From: Craspedostauros australis
Lineage: Eukaryota > Bacillariophyta > Bacillariophyceae > Mastogloiales > Achnanthaceae
DNA length: 64,000 nt
Direction: 5' to 3'
NCBI GenBank assembly: GCA_026770025.1
Contig: JAMXDE010000003.1
Span: 1,674,001 to 1,738,000, forward strand
Below, in pieces: positions 41,177 through 50,948 of this stretch. The notes below the pieces were generated by a model that did not search any database, had not been told where the DNA came from, and saw only the letters and a list, made by a program, of their open reading frames with translations. Made by a program: the position numbers and the translations under genes. Numbering within the stretch: the first letter of the stretch is position 1; every line of letters begins with the position of its first letter.

Positions 41177-44059
41177 ATGACAAAACGCATAAAATTTAAA
41201 AAGACACAGAGTGTTTACAAGACCAGCATGACGCCAATGACAAAGGACGACGATGGTGACCCCTCCCGCAGCAAACAGCGCAAGAAACAAGTGAATTTCG
41301 GAGGAGTTACGATTTCGGGCATTCCCAACAACGGCATCGCTAAAAAGCAAGCGGTGTGGACGTCAGAGGAAGAGACAGAGGCAAAAAGGAAGATGACGAC
41401 GAGCAACGCCAAGCCGTATCCGGAATGCGTAGGAGCAGGAGACTCGGTCAACACAGCATGGCGGGTCGTTCGGAGCCACCTTGACTGTGAAAGAGGGGAC
41501 CTGGAGTCGATGGAAGCATGGGTCGATGTGTTCAAGAAAGGCAGAGCTTGTCACTGGGACGCAGCCACAAACCAGAAGGTCCAACAGATGGAAGCAAGGC
41601 TGCTGGCCACGAAAGCAGACATGTTTCCACCAGTGTTCTGGGAAGAAGGGAACATCATGGGCAGCATCATGACCAACCCTTGGATAGCAGCTCGCAAGGT
41701 CAACACAGCCAACCCAGCGGAATCACCGGAGAAGCGACGTAGAATCGGCGACACTGAAAAGGCAAAGTCAAACAAGCCAATGAACCAGCACACCAACGGT
41801 AGACAAGAGGACAAGGACACCGCGTCAGCACCCAAGGCCACAACCAACAAGAAGAAGCCAAGCCCGATCAACACAAAAGACGCCGGAAAACCAGTGAGCT
41901 GTACCAGCAACCCATACAAGAAGGGCTCCCCGACATTCGCAGAGGCGTTGAAATCGGTACCAATGACAACAGGCAAAGACGGGGCAGTTTTGCTTCCAGC
42001 CAACCAGTTCTTCCTGAGCAAACCCATGGTGAAAAGAGACCACAAACGCAACGTCAATGAATCCCTGGGCAGGCAGTTCAGTACCTACTGCACGTTTCGA
42101 AGCCCTACTCTGAAAGGCAAGGACAAGGCCGTGGAGAAGGAGGTGACCGAAGCACTAGCAATGGTCATGGAACACTTATTCACCCAGGACCCCGACCTTG
42201 TTATCCACAGGTGGGACGGTCAGGGTCAAGGACTTACTGCAAGCAGTGACAGAGTGACCTCCGCCTCCAAGATCAGACACTACGTGAACAAGATGTACAC
42301 AAAGGCAGGGAAACAAACCTGGTGCCGTTTCTACTTCTCACACAACAAGGAGTGGGCTGAACTGCAGGACGATGGACAGCTGTCAGACAACGACATCATC
42401 TTGTCCAAATGCACTGTTCAAGCAAGGGAAGAAGTGCCAGTCGGGTGGTTTTGCGCGAGTCATAGATCCACCAATTGCAACGACCTGACTGAAGCCATCA
42501 ACAACCTGGAAGACGTCGTGAAAGCAAAGATCAAGGTCGGCATCAGGATGCAAGCAATCAAACTGGACAAGTATGAGAAAATCAAGAAAGAGGACCAGGT
42601 CTACGCAGCTCACATCTTGGCGAGTAAGGAGGACTCCATCAAGTGCGAGCAGATTATGGGCAAGCTTTTTGCGGCAGGAAAGAACAGAATCCTAGGCAAG
42701 CGGCTCCGCTTCATTTCGGACCTCACGGATGAACAACGACCAGCAACTCATGAAGACAGACGCAACGCGATGCTCTACAAAAAGAAGCAGAAGGAGTTCT
42801 TGGAGGGCACGAAGACCACCATCGTTTCCTTCATCCACGGACTCGACTATGTGGAGCCCAAGAACAAGGTATCCCTGCGCAACGTCCTCTCTAAGCTGAT
42901 GTCAACATCAGGAGACAAAGAAGGGTCAGCGCTGTTCTTGGCGGTGGAGAACGGAAGAAATTGGGGGGACACGGTATTTGTCTATAGTCAGGAGGTGGCA
43001 GATGAGGCAAGCATGATTATCCCGCTCCTTCCCACTGTCATATACAAGTACTGCGGAGGCAAAGCAGCAACCTGGTTCACGGACTATATCTGGGACGCCA
43101 ACACCAGCTACGAAATGAACATGCACGGAGAGATTATCAAGGCGGATTGGGAGAGAGATATCCTCAAGAAACAGGTGGATGACGAGTGGTACGCCAGCAT
43201 GGGACTTCAACGTCCAGAAGAAGACACAGAACAACAGGAGGACGCACAACCCAAGATGACCTTCGTCATTGACTTTGGTACGGTCCCGAAGACCATGGAT
43301 GGAGACCACGGATCGGTAGGGGTGATGCGACGATGGCACAACTGCGACGACGTTTCATTGAAATCAGCCATAACGTCGATGAAATCGCAGTGTCCGGAAG
43401 CCAAAAAAGAGACAATGCGAGTGGTTGGCGAGGCGATGAAAAAGCTGGAAGTGATTGACCCGCAGGCTAGAGCCCAATGGATGGAAGCTCTGCTGGGCCC
43501 CAGTGTAGCCGAGCAGCCACAACGCGCCAACACCAACGACGTGGAAGCCCAACCAGGACAGGATCGGCTCGGGCAGACTCCGGAAGGCAGGGACGTCGAC
43601 CAACCAACCCAATCCTTGCAAGCGCTCAGAGACCGGAACAAAGACGACGATTTCGTGGGCGAAGCGGACGACGGATCCATGTCAGATGTGTCTATGGAGT
43701 CTGCAACTCCATATGGCGGAGACGATGCACACCATGCCGAGGTAGTCAACCTGGTGGACATTTCGTCAGACGACGGATCGGTGGAACCATCAACCCAGCT
43801 AACCACCCGCACAATGCAAACAAGAGGCCAAACCAAGAAACACCAGAAGTCAGCACTTCAGAACAACAGAAAGGGGAGCATCCCTGAGAGTGAGGAACCC
43901 AGAAGAGCGGTTAGCCCAGTGAAGAAGGCCCGACCAAAGAAGGGTGCACCAAAGGGGAGGAAAGAAGGGCCAAGCGTGAGGCCAACAACGCAGCAAGGAA
44001 CAACTGCGCCAACCAACGATTCCACTGCCAGCGACGAGAGGGTCGCAGGCCAAGCATGA
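41177..44059 (+). CDS. LINE ORF1 protein
   Basis: A 960-residue protein starting at the ATG at 41177 (MTKRIKFKK). The N-terminal third is basic and polar (many Lys, Asn and Thr). The middle (~340-680) is the better folded part, with VPVGWFCASHRS, KIKVGIRMQAIKL and YKYCGGKAATWFTDYIW. The C-terminal part is acidic, then basic (KKARPKKGAPKGRKEGP). No CCHC zinc knuckle or RRM is obvious, unlike many ORF1 proteins. It is presumed to bind the element RNA. The middle region resembles ORF1-type proteins I know as abundant in diatoms. Its TGA overlaps the ORF2 ATG (ATGA, 44056-44059). Confidence 0.9.
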   Translation: MTKRIKFKKTQSVYKTSMTPMTKDDDGDPSRSKQRKKQVNFGGVTISGIPNNGIAKKQAVWTSEEETEAKRKMTTSNAKPYPECVGAGDSVNTAWRVVRSHLDCERGDLESMEAWVDVFKKGRACHWDAATNQKVQQMEARLLATKADMFPPVFWEEGNIMGSIMTNPWIAARKVNTANPAESPEKRRRIGDTEKAKSNKPMNQHTNGRQEDKDTASAPKATTNKKKPSPINTKDAGKPVSCTSNPYKKGSPTFAEALKSVPMTTGKDGAVLLPANQFFLSKPMVKRDHKRNVNESLGRQFSTYCTFRSPTLKGKDKAVEKEVTEALAMVMEHLFTQDPDLVIHRWDGQGQGLTASSDRVTSASKIRHYVNKMYTKAGKQTWCRFYFSHNKEWAELQDDGQLSDNDIILSKCTVQAREEVPVGWFCASHRSTNCNDLTEAINNLEDVVKAKIKVGIRMQAIKLDKYEKIKKEDQVYAAHILASKEDSIKCEQIMGKLFAAGKNRILGKRLRFISDLTDEQRPATHEDRRNAMLYKKKQKEFLEGTKTTIVSFIHGLDYVEPKNKVSLRNVLSKLMSTSGDKEGSALFLAVENGRNWGDTVFVYSQEVADEASMIIPLLPTVIYKYCGGKAATWFTDYIWDANTSYEMNMHGEIIKADWERDILKKQVDDEWYASMGLQRPEEDTEQQEDAQPKMTFVIDFGTVPKTMDGDHGSVGVMRRWHNCDDVSLKSAITSMKSQCPEAKKETMRVVGEAMKKLEVIDPQARAQWMEALLGPSVAEQPQRANTNDVEAQPGQDRLGQTPEGRDVDQPTQSLQALRDRNKDDDFVGEADDGSMSDVSMESATPYGGDDAHHAEVVNLVDISSDDGSVEPSTQLTTRTMQTRGQTKKHQKSALQNNRKGSIPESEEPRRAVSPVKKARPKKGAPKGRKEGPSVRPTTQQGTTAPTNDSTASDERVAGQA

Positions 44060-47000
44060 GAGTCCCTTTGGAGACAAACAAGGGAGGGCACCCGAAAAGG
44101 GAGTCGTCCCAGCTGGTGCGAGGGCGTAAAAAGGAGGGAGGGCGGACGCAACCAGAGGCAAAGGAGCCACCGAGCAAGGAGACACAGGAAGAACAAAACA
44201 GAGGATACAACAACACATGCAACACAAGGCCAAAGGAGCCACCAACGATGACAAAAGAGGTGAGATCAACTAACATACCGGCGGGCCATTGTTCGTCACT
44301 AACTGGTAATACAAATAACGACGACCGCCGTAAAACAGCCTCAACGAGGGAAAGGAGAGGAACAGAGCGAGTCCCGCCAACTGAAACCACAACGACTGAC
44401 AGGGACGAGTCGACAGAACGAGAAGCGCGCGAACCGAGGACCCATGACAGATCCCCACCACAAAGGGCACGCGAAATGCCAGAGGAAGGAATTTTCGGCA
44501 ACAGAATGAGAACTCCGGACACAGGAGCGATACGACTGGCGTTCCAAAACATTGGAAGATTGCCGGTGGAGCCATGGAAAGGAAAAAACAAGCAAATCGG
44601 AGAAGAGATACAGAAAAGGCACATTGACGTGCTGATGCTGGCGGAGATAGGGCTCAACTGGAGGGCAATGAAGGAAGGAGACTCCTGGGCCCGACGAGTG
44701 GGTCACTGGAAAATGCGAGCCAAAGCGACGGCATCCTACAACCACAATTGCGCATCAACAAACAAAGTGCAATTTGGAGGCACGGGCATAGTCACTGCCA
44801 ACGGCTTGTCCAAGAGGGTGGTGGATGAGGGCGAGGACCTGAGCCGCCTGGGAAGATGGGTTTGGCAACGAATTGAGGGACGGAAGGGTAAACATATCCG
44901 GGTGGTGGCCGCCTACAGGGCGTGCGCGTCCTCTAGGCCAACTTCCACGTGGGCACAACAGCGTACCCACCTGCTAGAACAAGGAGACAACAGGGAACCA
45001 AGAGAAGCGATGCTACTCGACCTGGCACAAGCAATCCAAGAATGGAAACAAGAAGGAGACGGCGTGATAGTGGGCATCGACGCGAATCAGGACGTCGCCA
45101 AAGGCAGTTGCGCAGAGATGTTCGAGGCACTCGGAATGCGCGAAGCCATCACTGAGCTGCATCGAGGGCATCAACGACAGGCTACCCAGCACCGCAACAA
45201 GACCCACGTCCCGATCGACGGCTTGTATGCGACAAAGGACATTGAAGTCACAGCGGCCGGGTACGCAGGTTTTGGCGAGGCCATCCACTCCGACCACCGC
45301 ATGATATGGATCGACATCAAGGAGTCAAGTGCGATTGGCAAATTGAACCCATTGGTGGGCGTGGAACCAAGACGCCTGCGAATGGCGGACAAAGCGGCAG
45401 TGCAAGCGTACCAGGAATCCCTTTGGAAGAAGGCGCAACAGCTGGGATTTCATTGGAGGATGGAAGAGTTGGAGCAAGCAGTGAGGCTGCAGGGTACCGT
45501 GACGGCGGAGTTGGCCACCGAATACGACAGCATCGACAAGGGTATGGACAAACTGCGCATGGAGACCGAGCGCGAGTGTAGGAAGCTCAAGATGGGGGCA
45601 CTGGAGTGGTCACCAATGCTGAAACGACTACGAGACACAGTGAGACTGTGGACAGCAGTGCAGAAAAAGTACAGCAACATACACATCAGCTCGTCGCTCA
45701 TCCGTCGGTTATCCAAAAGGCTTGGGATCCAGCGACCTCGTCAACTGGGGCCAGCAGAAGTGGCAACCAGATTGGTTGAGGCACGCAAAGCCTACAAAGA
45801 GGCCAAGCCCCGTGCATCCCAGATGCGTGATGACTTTATGAGGGACAAAGGAGAGAAAGAAGCAGCCAAATGGGGGACGGCCATTGAGAGCACCCCTAGC
45901 CACGTCCGCAGGGCGAGAGAACGACAGATCCGAGACAACCGGAGGTTAAAGGCGTGCCTGAAACCAAAGCAAACCCTGGCTACCAAGGTCACGCTTACTG
46001 ACGACGACGGAAATGTCACAGTGTGTGATACAAAACATACCATCGAAGTGGCTTGCATCGAAGAAAACAAGCGAAGGTTCCATCAGACAGTGGGTACCCC
46101 GTTTACGACCGGACGTCTCCGCAGCCGGTTTGGTTTCTTGGCCGACACCCAAGAAGCCGATGCCGTGTATAAGGGAGAGTGGCAGCCCACGGTACAGGAG
46201 GACATGTATCCGCGGATGCTGTTGTCTCAGGTGGGGCTTACACCATCGGCGGTCCCGAATTCCACATTTACCATCGAGGACCATGTCGAAGGCTGGGCAA
46301 AACAGAAAGAGAGAACAGCGTCGGAGCCATCGGCACCGCATTTCGGGCATTTTAAGGCGGCGGCGGAACATGAAGGTCTGGCAGCCATTGACTGCAGGTT
46401 GCGCAGGATACCATACGAAACAGGATTCACCCCAGCATCGTGGACGGTGATGACAGACTTCCAAATCCTCAAAAAAGCAGGAGTATTCGACGTCACCAAG
46501 ATGCGGACCATTCAGCTCTTCCACCCGGCCTTCAACATGAACAATAAGAAGCTGGGAAGGGACCTCATGGTTACAGCTGAAAGCAACAATCGCATGGCCA
46601 CAGAACAATTCGGCAGTCGAAAAGGCCACAAGGCGTCAACCGCAGCCCTGTGCAAAAGGGTGGTGGTGGATGTGATGCGCCAAAAACGACAAGACGGGGC
46701 AATCTGCTCTAACGACGCCAAGTCGTGCTATGATCGGGTGGTCCACAGTGTGGCCTCCATGGCCATGGTGCATGCTGGGGGGCGAAGGTCAGCGGTGAGG
46801 TCGATGTTTGGCACCCTACAGAAGGCGCGACACCACGTCAGGACGGCATACGGAGTGTCAGATCGCTCGTACGGCAATACAGGGTGGACGCCGATGCAAG
46901 GGCTGGCTCAAGGAAACGGCTGCGGGCCGGCGGCCTGGGCAGCTATAAGCTCCCCGATGTTCGAAGCAATGCGGTCCAAACAACACGGAGCGCGGTTCAA

Positions 47001-50000
47001 GTCGGCCCTTAGCGGTCAGGAAGTCAGCCTGGTGGGTTTGAGTTTTGTTGATGATGCGGATTTGATGATCTCGCAACCAAATGAGCACTTCAGTACCGTG
47101 GCACAACGAACTCAGGCAGCGCTCACAGATTGGGAAGGGGTTCTCCGAGCAACAGGAGGAGCCTTGGTGCCGGCCAAAAGCTTCTGGTGGGGTCTGTCGT
47201 TTGAGTACAGGTCTGGAGGGTGGAGGATGCAAGCGGCCCGAGCGACTCCAGCCCAGGTGAGAGTGCGGGATGCGGCAGGGATCCAAACGGAGCTGCGGAG
47301 GCTCGACCCACGCGAGTCAGAACAAACTCTGGGTGTATTCATGAACATGGAGGGTACTTCAGAGGCACAGGTGCGATACCTGAGGCGGAAGGCCGACGAC
47401 TTTGCGGACAAAGTGGTTTCCGGAGGCCTGCGACAAGATTTGGTGTGGATGGCAATCACTACGAGGATTACTAAGACGTTGGAATACCCCATGGAGGCAA
47501 TCACTCTTACCCAACGGCAGTGGGACTTCATATACGCGCCGATTTGGACTAAGGCCCTTCCCCGAGGGGGTGTGGCCCGGTCGTTCCCAAGAGCTGTGCT
47601 TTACGGGCCCAGGGCCCATGGGGGGATTGGGATGCGCAACCCCGCGGTTTGGCAGCTGTCGGTGCAAATACAGTCGATGGCTCATGAGGTGAACACAGGC
47701 TCCATCACAGGCCGAATGATCCAGCTGTCGATCGAACAAACCAAGCTTGAGACCGCCGGAGGCGGACCACTTTTCCAGCAAAGCTTTGCCGAATGCAAGG
47801 GCCACATCACGCCGACGTGGGTGACCCAAGTGTGGTCGAACGCCCAGCGCTTCGGTGTTTCCATTGTGGAGACGGGGGTGTCAATCGAGAGACAACGAGT
47901 GGGAGATGTGTTCTTGCTGGACAGCTGGCGCTGTCAGGGGTATAGCTCCAAGCAGAAGGCGGTGCTCAATGAATGCCGCATGCAACTGGGGGTGGTTACC
48001 CTTGCGGATATGGTGACAGCGGATGGTACCAGCATCATGCGACTGGCCTTTGACGGAGTTCAGGCGGGAACCCAGGGATCCAGCGGGCGCCCTCGCGTGC
48101 CACGGAAGCTTACCCGCAAACACTGGCTGCTGTGGCAAGAGTGGATTGAAGGATTGACGGAGGGCCGCCATCTGCGCTTACGACGACGAATGCAGGCGTG
48201 GCTGCGGGATGACAGGGGGTGGTTGTGGTGGCGACGGCCCAATGACGACGGTGTCGCATGGCAGCGGTTGGACTCCGGCTTCCGAGTGTGGCGCAGGACG
48301 CAAGGTCGGAGGGCAAGAAGGGCGGAGTTCCAAGCCACCAACGAGGTGAGCGCACGCCTGCCTACGCATGCCCGGCGCTCCTCCGTCCAGTGTGTGAACC
48401 CCCATGGGGTGGTGCTCGCAGTGGTAGAAACGCCACGAATAGGGGAGACAGTGCCAAATACTCCGCGCGACAAGCCCGACGGTTCAAATCAAGCCTGGGA
48501 GCGGGACCAGGTGTCGGGCGATGCGTCAGACGCGGAACTGAGAGCGGCCATTCGCAGAGGGGATCTTATGGCGGTCAGTGATGGCTCGTTCAAGCGAGGA
48601 TTTGGGACGTCGGCCTACGTCTTACACATCATGGACTCCGGGGTGCAGCGCACGGGGTGCAACGTAGTGCCAGGGGCAAGGGAAGTGCAGTCGGCGTACC
48701 GAAGTGAACTAGCTGGAGTGGCTGGGGTTCTGCGTGAGCTCGTGGAGCTGGAAAGGGGCGGCGACCTCGGACCAGGACCGGTAGTGATAGGGTTAGACGG
48801 GATGAAGGCGATGGAGAACAGCAGGGATGGAGTGGCACATGTGGGCAGGCCGTCGTTCGATATGCTAGATCATATCAAGGCGCTGCGTCGGAGGTTGGCT
48901 GTGGCGGTGCGTTTCCGGTGGGTGCGAGGGCACCAGGACGACCAGTCGGAAGTGCTGGATCAATGGGCGCTTCTCAATGTCCACTGCGATTCGGAGGCCA
49001 AAAAGTACTGGGACAAGATGCAGCACAAGACACCACCCCAGTGGCGCAGCGACGGCTCATTTGCCTGGAAGTTGTACGTGGGAGACATGAAGTCGTCTTG
49101 GGCGGCCGCAGGCATACATGATGCAGTGGTAGGCGGGGCGGTTGAGACCTATTGGGACAAGAAAATGGGGCGAGTGCGACAGGACAGCGGCTCTATTGAG
49201 GCCCACGGGCGCCGAAGTGCATGTGCGAGAGCATCCTGGAAGCAGCGGCTGTTTGTGGCAAAGATGTCCACGGGCTTTATCGGGGTCGGCGTCAAGCTGA
49301 AGCAGTACGGCGCCGAAGAGCGGTGCCCGTGGTGTGGGCAGGCCGAGTCCGTTATGCATGTGGTCAGGTGTTCAGCTTCAGGAGGAGGCTGGGAGGAGTG
49401 CTTTCAACAGTACGTGGAGGAGTTGGAGACCATCGGTACGAGTGGTCCGCTTGTCAGCTTGGTCTACTCAAGTCTTCGGGGGTTCTGTGGCCGTGCTGTG
49501 AGGGAGGGCTTCCAGGAGGAGGTTCCTGTGCGATGGTGGCCCGTTCTCATGGGCTGGATACCGCGAGATTGGTGTGAGCAGCAACAGAGGTGGTTCGTGG
49601 AGCACGGGTCGGGACGGCGTTTCTACACCGTGGAGTCCTGGGCCCGCGACGCGGTTCTGGCAGGTTGGCGCTTTGTGCACAGCATGTGGCGGTGTCGTAA
49701 TCAGGCTAAGCAAGCGGAGGCGGCAGTCCTCGCCGCGATGAGTGCGCGACGTGAGGAGCTAGAGGAGGTCACGGAGAGACACAACGGTTTCAGTGGGTGG
49801 GAGGGGTGCGACTTGGCAGTGGCCGGGAGTGGTGCTGCACCTAGTCCGTTGGCGGGGGCTGACACGAGACGAGCATGGCTTCGGTTTGTGCGCGCAGTGC
49901 GTGCACGGGCCCCGGACAATGTCGCTGTGGAGGCGGCGGACTCCGGCGGCAGTGCGGTCGGCTCGAATCCACCAGATACGGGAGGGTCAGGCGAGTTTGC

Positions 50001-50145
50001 ATGGTACAGCAGGGAGGACGATGGCGACTATCGGGGCATTGTGGTCGACGATACAGACGCCGAAGGCGCTCCAGCCCGAGCACAGGCCGCCTGCGGCGGC
50101 CTGTGCAGGGCAGAGCGCCTTCGGCTGGGCATGGTGGGCGATTGA
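44056..50145 (+). CDS. LINE ORF2 polyprotein: APE endonuclease, reverse transcriptase, RNase H
   Basis: A 2029-residue uninterrupted protein. After a polar ~150-residue N-terminus comes an APE-type endonuclease: LAFQNIGRLP, VLMLAEIGLNW, VGIDANQDV and SDH at 412-414. The reverse transcriptase follows: SNDAKSCYDR (Asp887), GLAQGNGCGPA and SFVDDADLM (Asp999, Asp1000; FVDD in place of YADD). RNase H has Asp1509 (VSDGSFKRG), Glu1551 (YRSELAGV), Asp1581 (GLDGMKAM) and a RGHQDDQ/NVHCDSEAKK end, so all catalytic acids appear present. A CPWCG...HVVRC zinc-type motif starts at Cys1757. It would nick the target, copy the RNA in place (target-primed reverse transcription) and remove RNA. The start codon overlaps the ORF1 stop, suggesting re-initiating ribosomes. 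Confidence 0.95.
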   Translation: MRVPLETNKGGHPKRESSQLVRGRKKEGGRTQPEAKEPPSKETQEEQNRGYNNTCNTRPKEPPTMTKEVRSTNIPAGHCSSLTGNTNNDDRRKTASTRERRGTERVPPTETTTTDRDESTEREAREPRTHDRSPPQRAREMPEEGIFGNRMRTPDTGAIRLAFQNIGRLPVEPWKGKNKQIGEEIQKRHIDVLMLAEIGLNWRAMKEGDSWARRVGHWKMRAKATASYNHNCASTNKVQFGGTGIVTANGLSKRVVDEGEDLSRLGRWVWQRIEGRKGKHIRVVAAYRACASSRPTSTWAQQRTHLLEQGDNREPREAMLLDLAQAIQEWKQEGDGVIVGIDANQDVAKGSCAEMFEALGMREAITELHRGHQRQATQHRNKTHVPIDGLYATKDIEVTAAGYAGFGEAIHSDHRMIWIDIKESSAIGKLNPLVGVEPRRLRMADKAAVQAYQESLWKKAQQLGFHWRMEELEQAVRLQGTVTAELATEYDSIDKGMDKLRMETERECRKLKMGALEWSPMLKRLRDTVRLWTAVQKKYSNIHISSSLIRRLSKRLGIQRPRQLGPAEVATRLVEARKAYKEAKPRASQMRDDFMRDKGEKEAAKWGTAIESTPSHVRRARERQIRDNRRLKACLKPKQTLATKVTLTDDDGNVTVCDTKHTIEVACIEENKRRFHQTVGTPFTTGRLRSRFGFLADTQEADAVYKGEWQPTVQEDMYPRMLLSQVGLTPSAVPNSTFTIEDHVEGWAKQKERTASEPSAPHFGHFKAAAEHEGLAAIDCRLRRIPYETGFTPASWTVMTDFQILKKAGVFDVTKMRTIQLFHPAFNMNNKKLGRDLMVTAESNNRMATEQFGSRKGHKASTAALCKRVVVDVMRQKRQDGAICSNDAKSCYDRVVHSVASMAMVHAGGRRSAVRSMFGTLQKARHHVRTAYGVSDRSYGNTGWTPMQGLAQGNGCGPAAWAAISSPMFEAMRSKQHGARFKSALSGQEVSLVGLSFVDDADLMISQPNEHFSTVAQRTQAALTDWEGVLRATGGALVPAKSFWWGLSFEYRSGGWRMQAARATPAQVRVRDAAGIQTELRRLDPRESEQTLGVFMNMEGTSEAQVRYLRRKADDFADKVVSGGLRQDLVWMAITTRITKTLEYPMEAITLTQRQWDFIYAPIWTKALPRGGVARSFPRAVLYGPRAHGGIGMRNPAVWQLSVQIQSMAHEVNTGSITGRMIQLSIEQTKLETAGGGPLFQQSFAECKGHITPTWVTQVWSNAQRFGVSIVETGVSIERQRVGDVFLLDSWRCQGYSSKQKAVLNECRMQLGVVTLADMVTADGTSIMRLAFDGVQAGTQGSSGRPRVPRKLTRKHWLLWQEWIEGLTEGRHLRLRRRMQAWLRDDRGWLWWRRPNDDGVAWQRLDSGFRVWRRTQGRRARRAEFQATNEVSARLPTHARRSSVQCVNPHGVVLAVVETPRIGETVPNTPRDKPDGSNQAWERDQVSGDASDAELRAAIRRGDLMAVSDGSFKRGFGTSAYVLHIMDSGVQRTGCNVVPGAREVQSAYRSELAGVAGVLRELVELERGGDLGPGPVVIGLDGMKAMENSRDGVAHVGRPSFDMLDHIKALRRRLAVAVRFRWVRGHQDDQSEVLDQWALLNVHCDSEAKKYWDKMQHKTPPQWRSDGSFAWKLYVGDMKSSWAAAGIHDAVVGGAVETYWDKKMGRVRQDSGSIEAHGRRSACARASWKQRLFVAKMSTGFIGVGVKLKQYGAEERCPWCGQAESVMHVVRCSASGGGWEECFQQYVEELETIGTSGPLVSLVYSSLRGFCGRAVREGFQEEVPVRWWPVLMGWIPRDWCEQQQRWFVEHGSGRRFYTVESWARDAVLAGWRFVHSMWRCRNQAKQAEAAVLAAMSARREELEEVTERHNGFSGWEGCDLAVAGSGAAPSPLAGADTRRAWLRFVRAVRARAPDNVAVEAADSGGSAVGSNPPDTGGSGEFAWYSREDDGDYRGIVVDDTDAEGAPARAQAACGGLCRAERLRLGMVGD

Positions 50146-50462
50146 GGTGACGCGCTTCCCGTGTCGGCACGTGAGTGGGCCCCAGCCCCAGCCGAAGACG
50201 ATCGGGCCCGAACCCGGGCCGCCTCCGGCAGCTCGGGTGCAGGCCGATCGCCTTCGGCTGGGGCCGTGGGCCCGTAGCAAGGCGGCCGTTTGGCGGGGAC
50301 GGGTCTCAGGTCCGGCGCCCTAGGCACGGTGGTCGTCTGGATTTAGTGAGTGGGCGTGGCAGGCGCTCTTGTTTGTAATGCTCGACCTGGCCGTGGCCGT
50401 GCGTCGCGGTCGGGCGAGCCTAAAGCCCTCGGGGCACCCCTTTCTTGGGTTAGTCATTGTGG

Positions 50463-50476
50463 TTATTATTATTATT
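50463..50476 (+). repeat. LINE 3' (TTA)n tail
   Basis: TTATTATTATTATT sits exactly between the element 3' UTR and the second target-site copy, and shares its last two T with it. A short simple-repeat tail instead of poly(A) occurs in several LINE clades. Confidence 0.85.
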
Positions 50477-50493
50477 GTAGCGTACATAAGGCA
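50475..50493 (+). repeat. Target-site duplication, 3' copy
   Basis: Identical to 41030-41048. The host sequence resumes at 50494, which before insertion would have followed the sulfotransferase-like gene directly. Confidence 0.9.
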
Positions 50494-50948
50494 GCATGCG
50501 GCTTCCCGTACTCATACAATCTATTGACTGACTTTGCGGGTGTGGCTCTGTGGCCAAACATCAACAACTGGCGAGGAGTACATTAGAGCAGAGCAAACCA
50601 TTACCACGCACAGTTCGCATATCCATGGTACTCGTGGCAACACTAGAGCATGAGCTATGCGCGGTAGGTGCTGTGGCAGTTGTATTCGCACTCGCAGTTG
50701 TACCTGTACTTGCACCATGCGCTCTTGTTGTGAACAGACCACGACTGCGCGAGAGGATGCATAACTTCGTATTATACGAGTAATGGTACCTATATCAGTT
50801 TTACTCTTCCATGCTTGAGGCAGGGCTAGGTGAACAATGCTTTCTTCCAACAGCGTGCAAATGCGTGTATTCTAGGATATCATCTCCCACAAACACGATG
50901 AGAGGGCACTCGAGTAGAGTCGAGTCGAGCTCACACATAATTGGATAG
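50494..50948. other. Intergenic between the LINE and the SLC44-like gene
   Basis: No gene is supported. It probably holds the original 3' flank of the sulfotransferase-like gene and the 3' UTR of the SLC44-like gene. Confidence 0.4.

Larger units (their letters stand above)
41049..50474 (+). mobile_element. Full-length non-LTR retrotransposon (LINE) with intact ORF1 and ORF2
   Basis: A ~9.4 kb element flanked by a 17-19 bp direct target-site duplication. It has a short 5' UTR (~128 bases), ORF1 (41177-44059), ORF2 (44056-50145), a ~320-base 3' UTR and a (TTA)n tail at 50463-50476. No long terminal repeats are present. Both ORFs are uninterrupted and the enzymatic motifs are complete, so the copy is recent and may be active. 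It has the APE-RT-RNase H order of the RNase-H-bearing LINE groups (I, R1, LOA, Tad1 and relatives). The exact clade needs a tree. It inserted in the same orientation as the sulfotransferase-like gene, between that gene and the convergent SLC44 gene. Confidence 0.95.

Noticed and set aside
43911..44657. 248-residue minus-strand frame inside the LINE
   Set aside because: It is antisense to the ORF1/ORF2 junction, which is supported by intact retrotransposon domains.
41049..50474. LTR retrotransposon or retrovirus-like element
   Set aside because: No long terminal repeats, integrase or protease are present. The APE endonuclease, short (TTA)n tail and variable-length target duplication mark a LINE.
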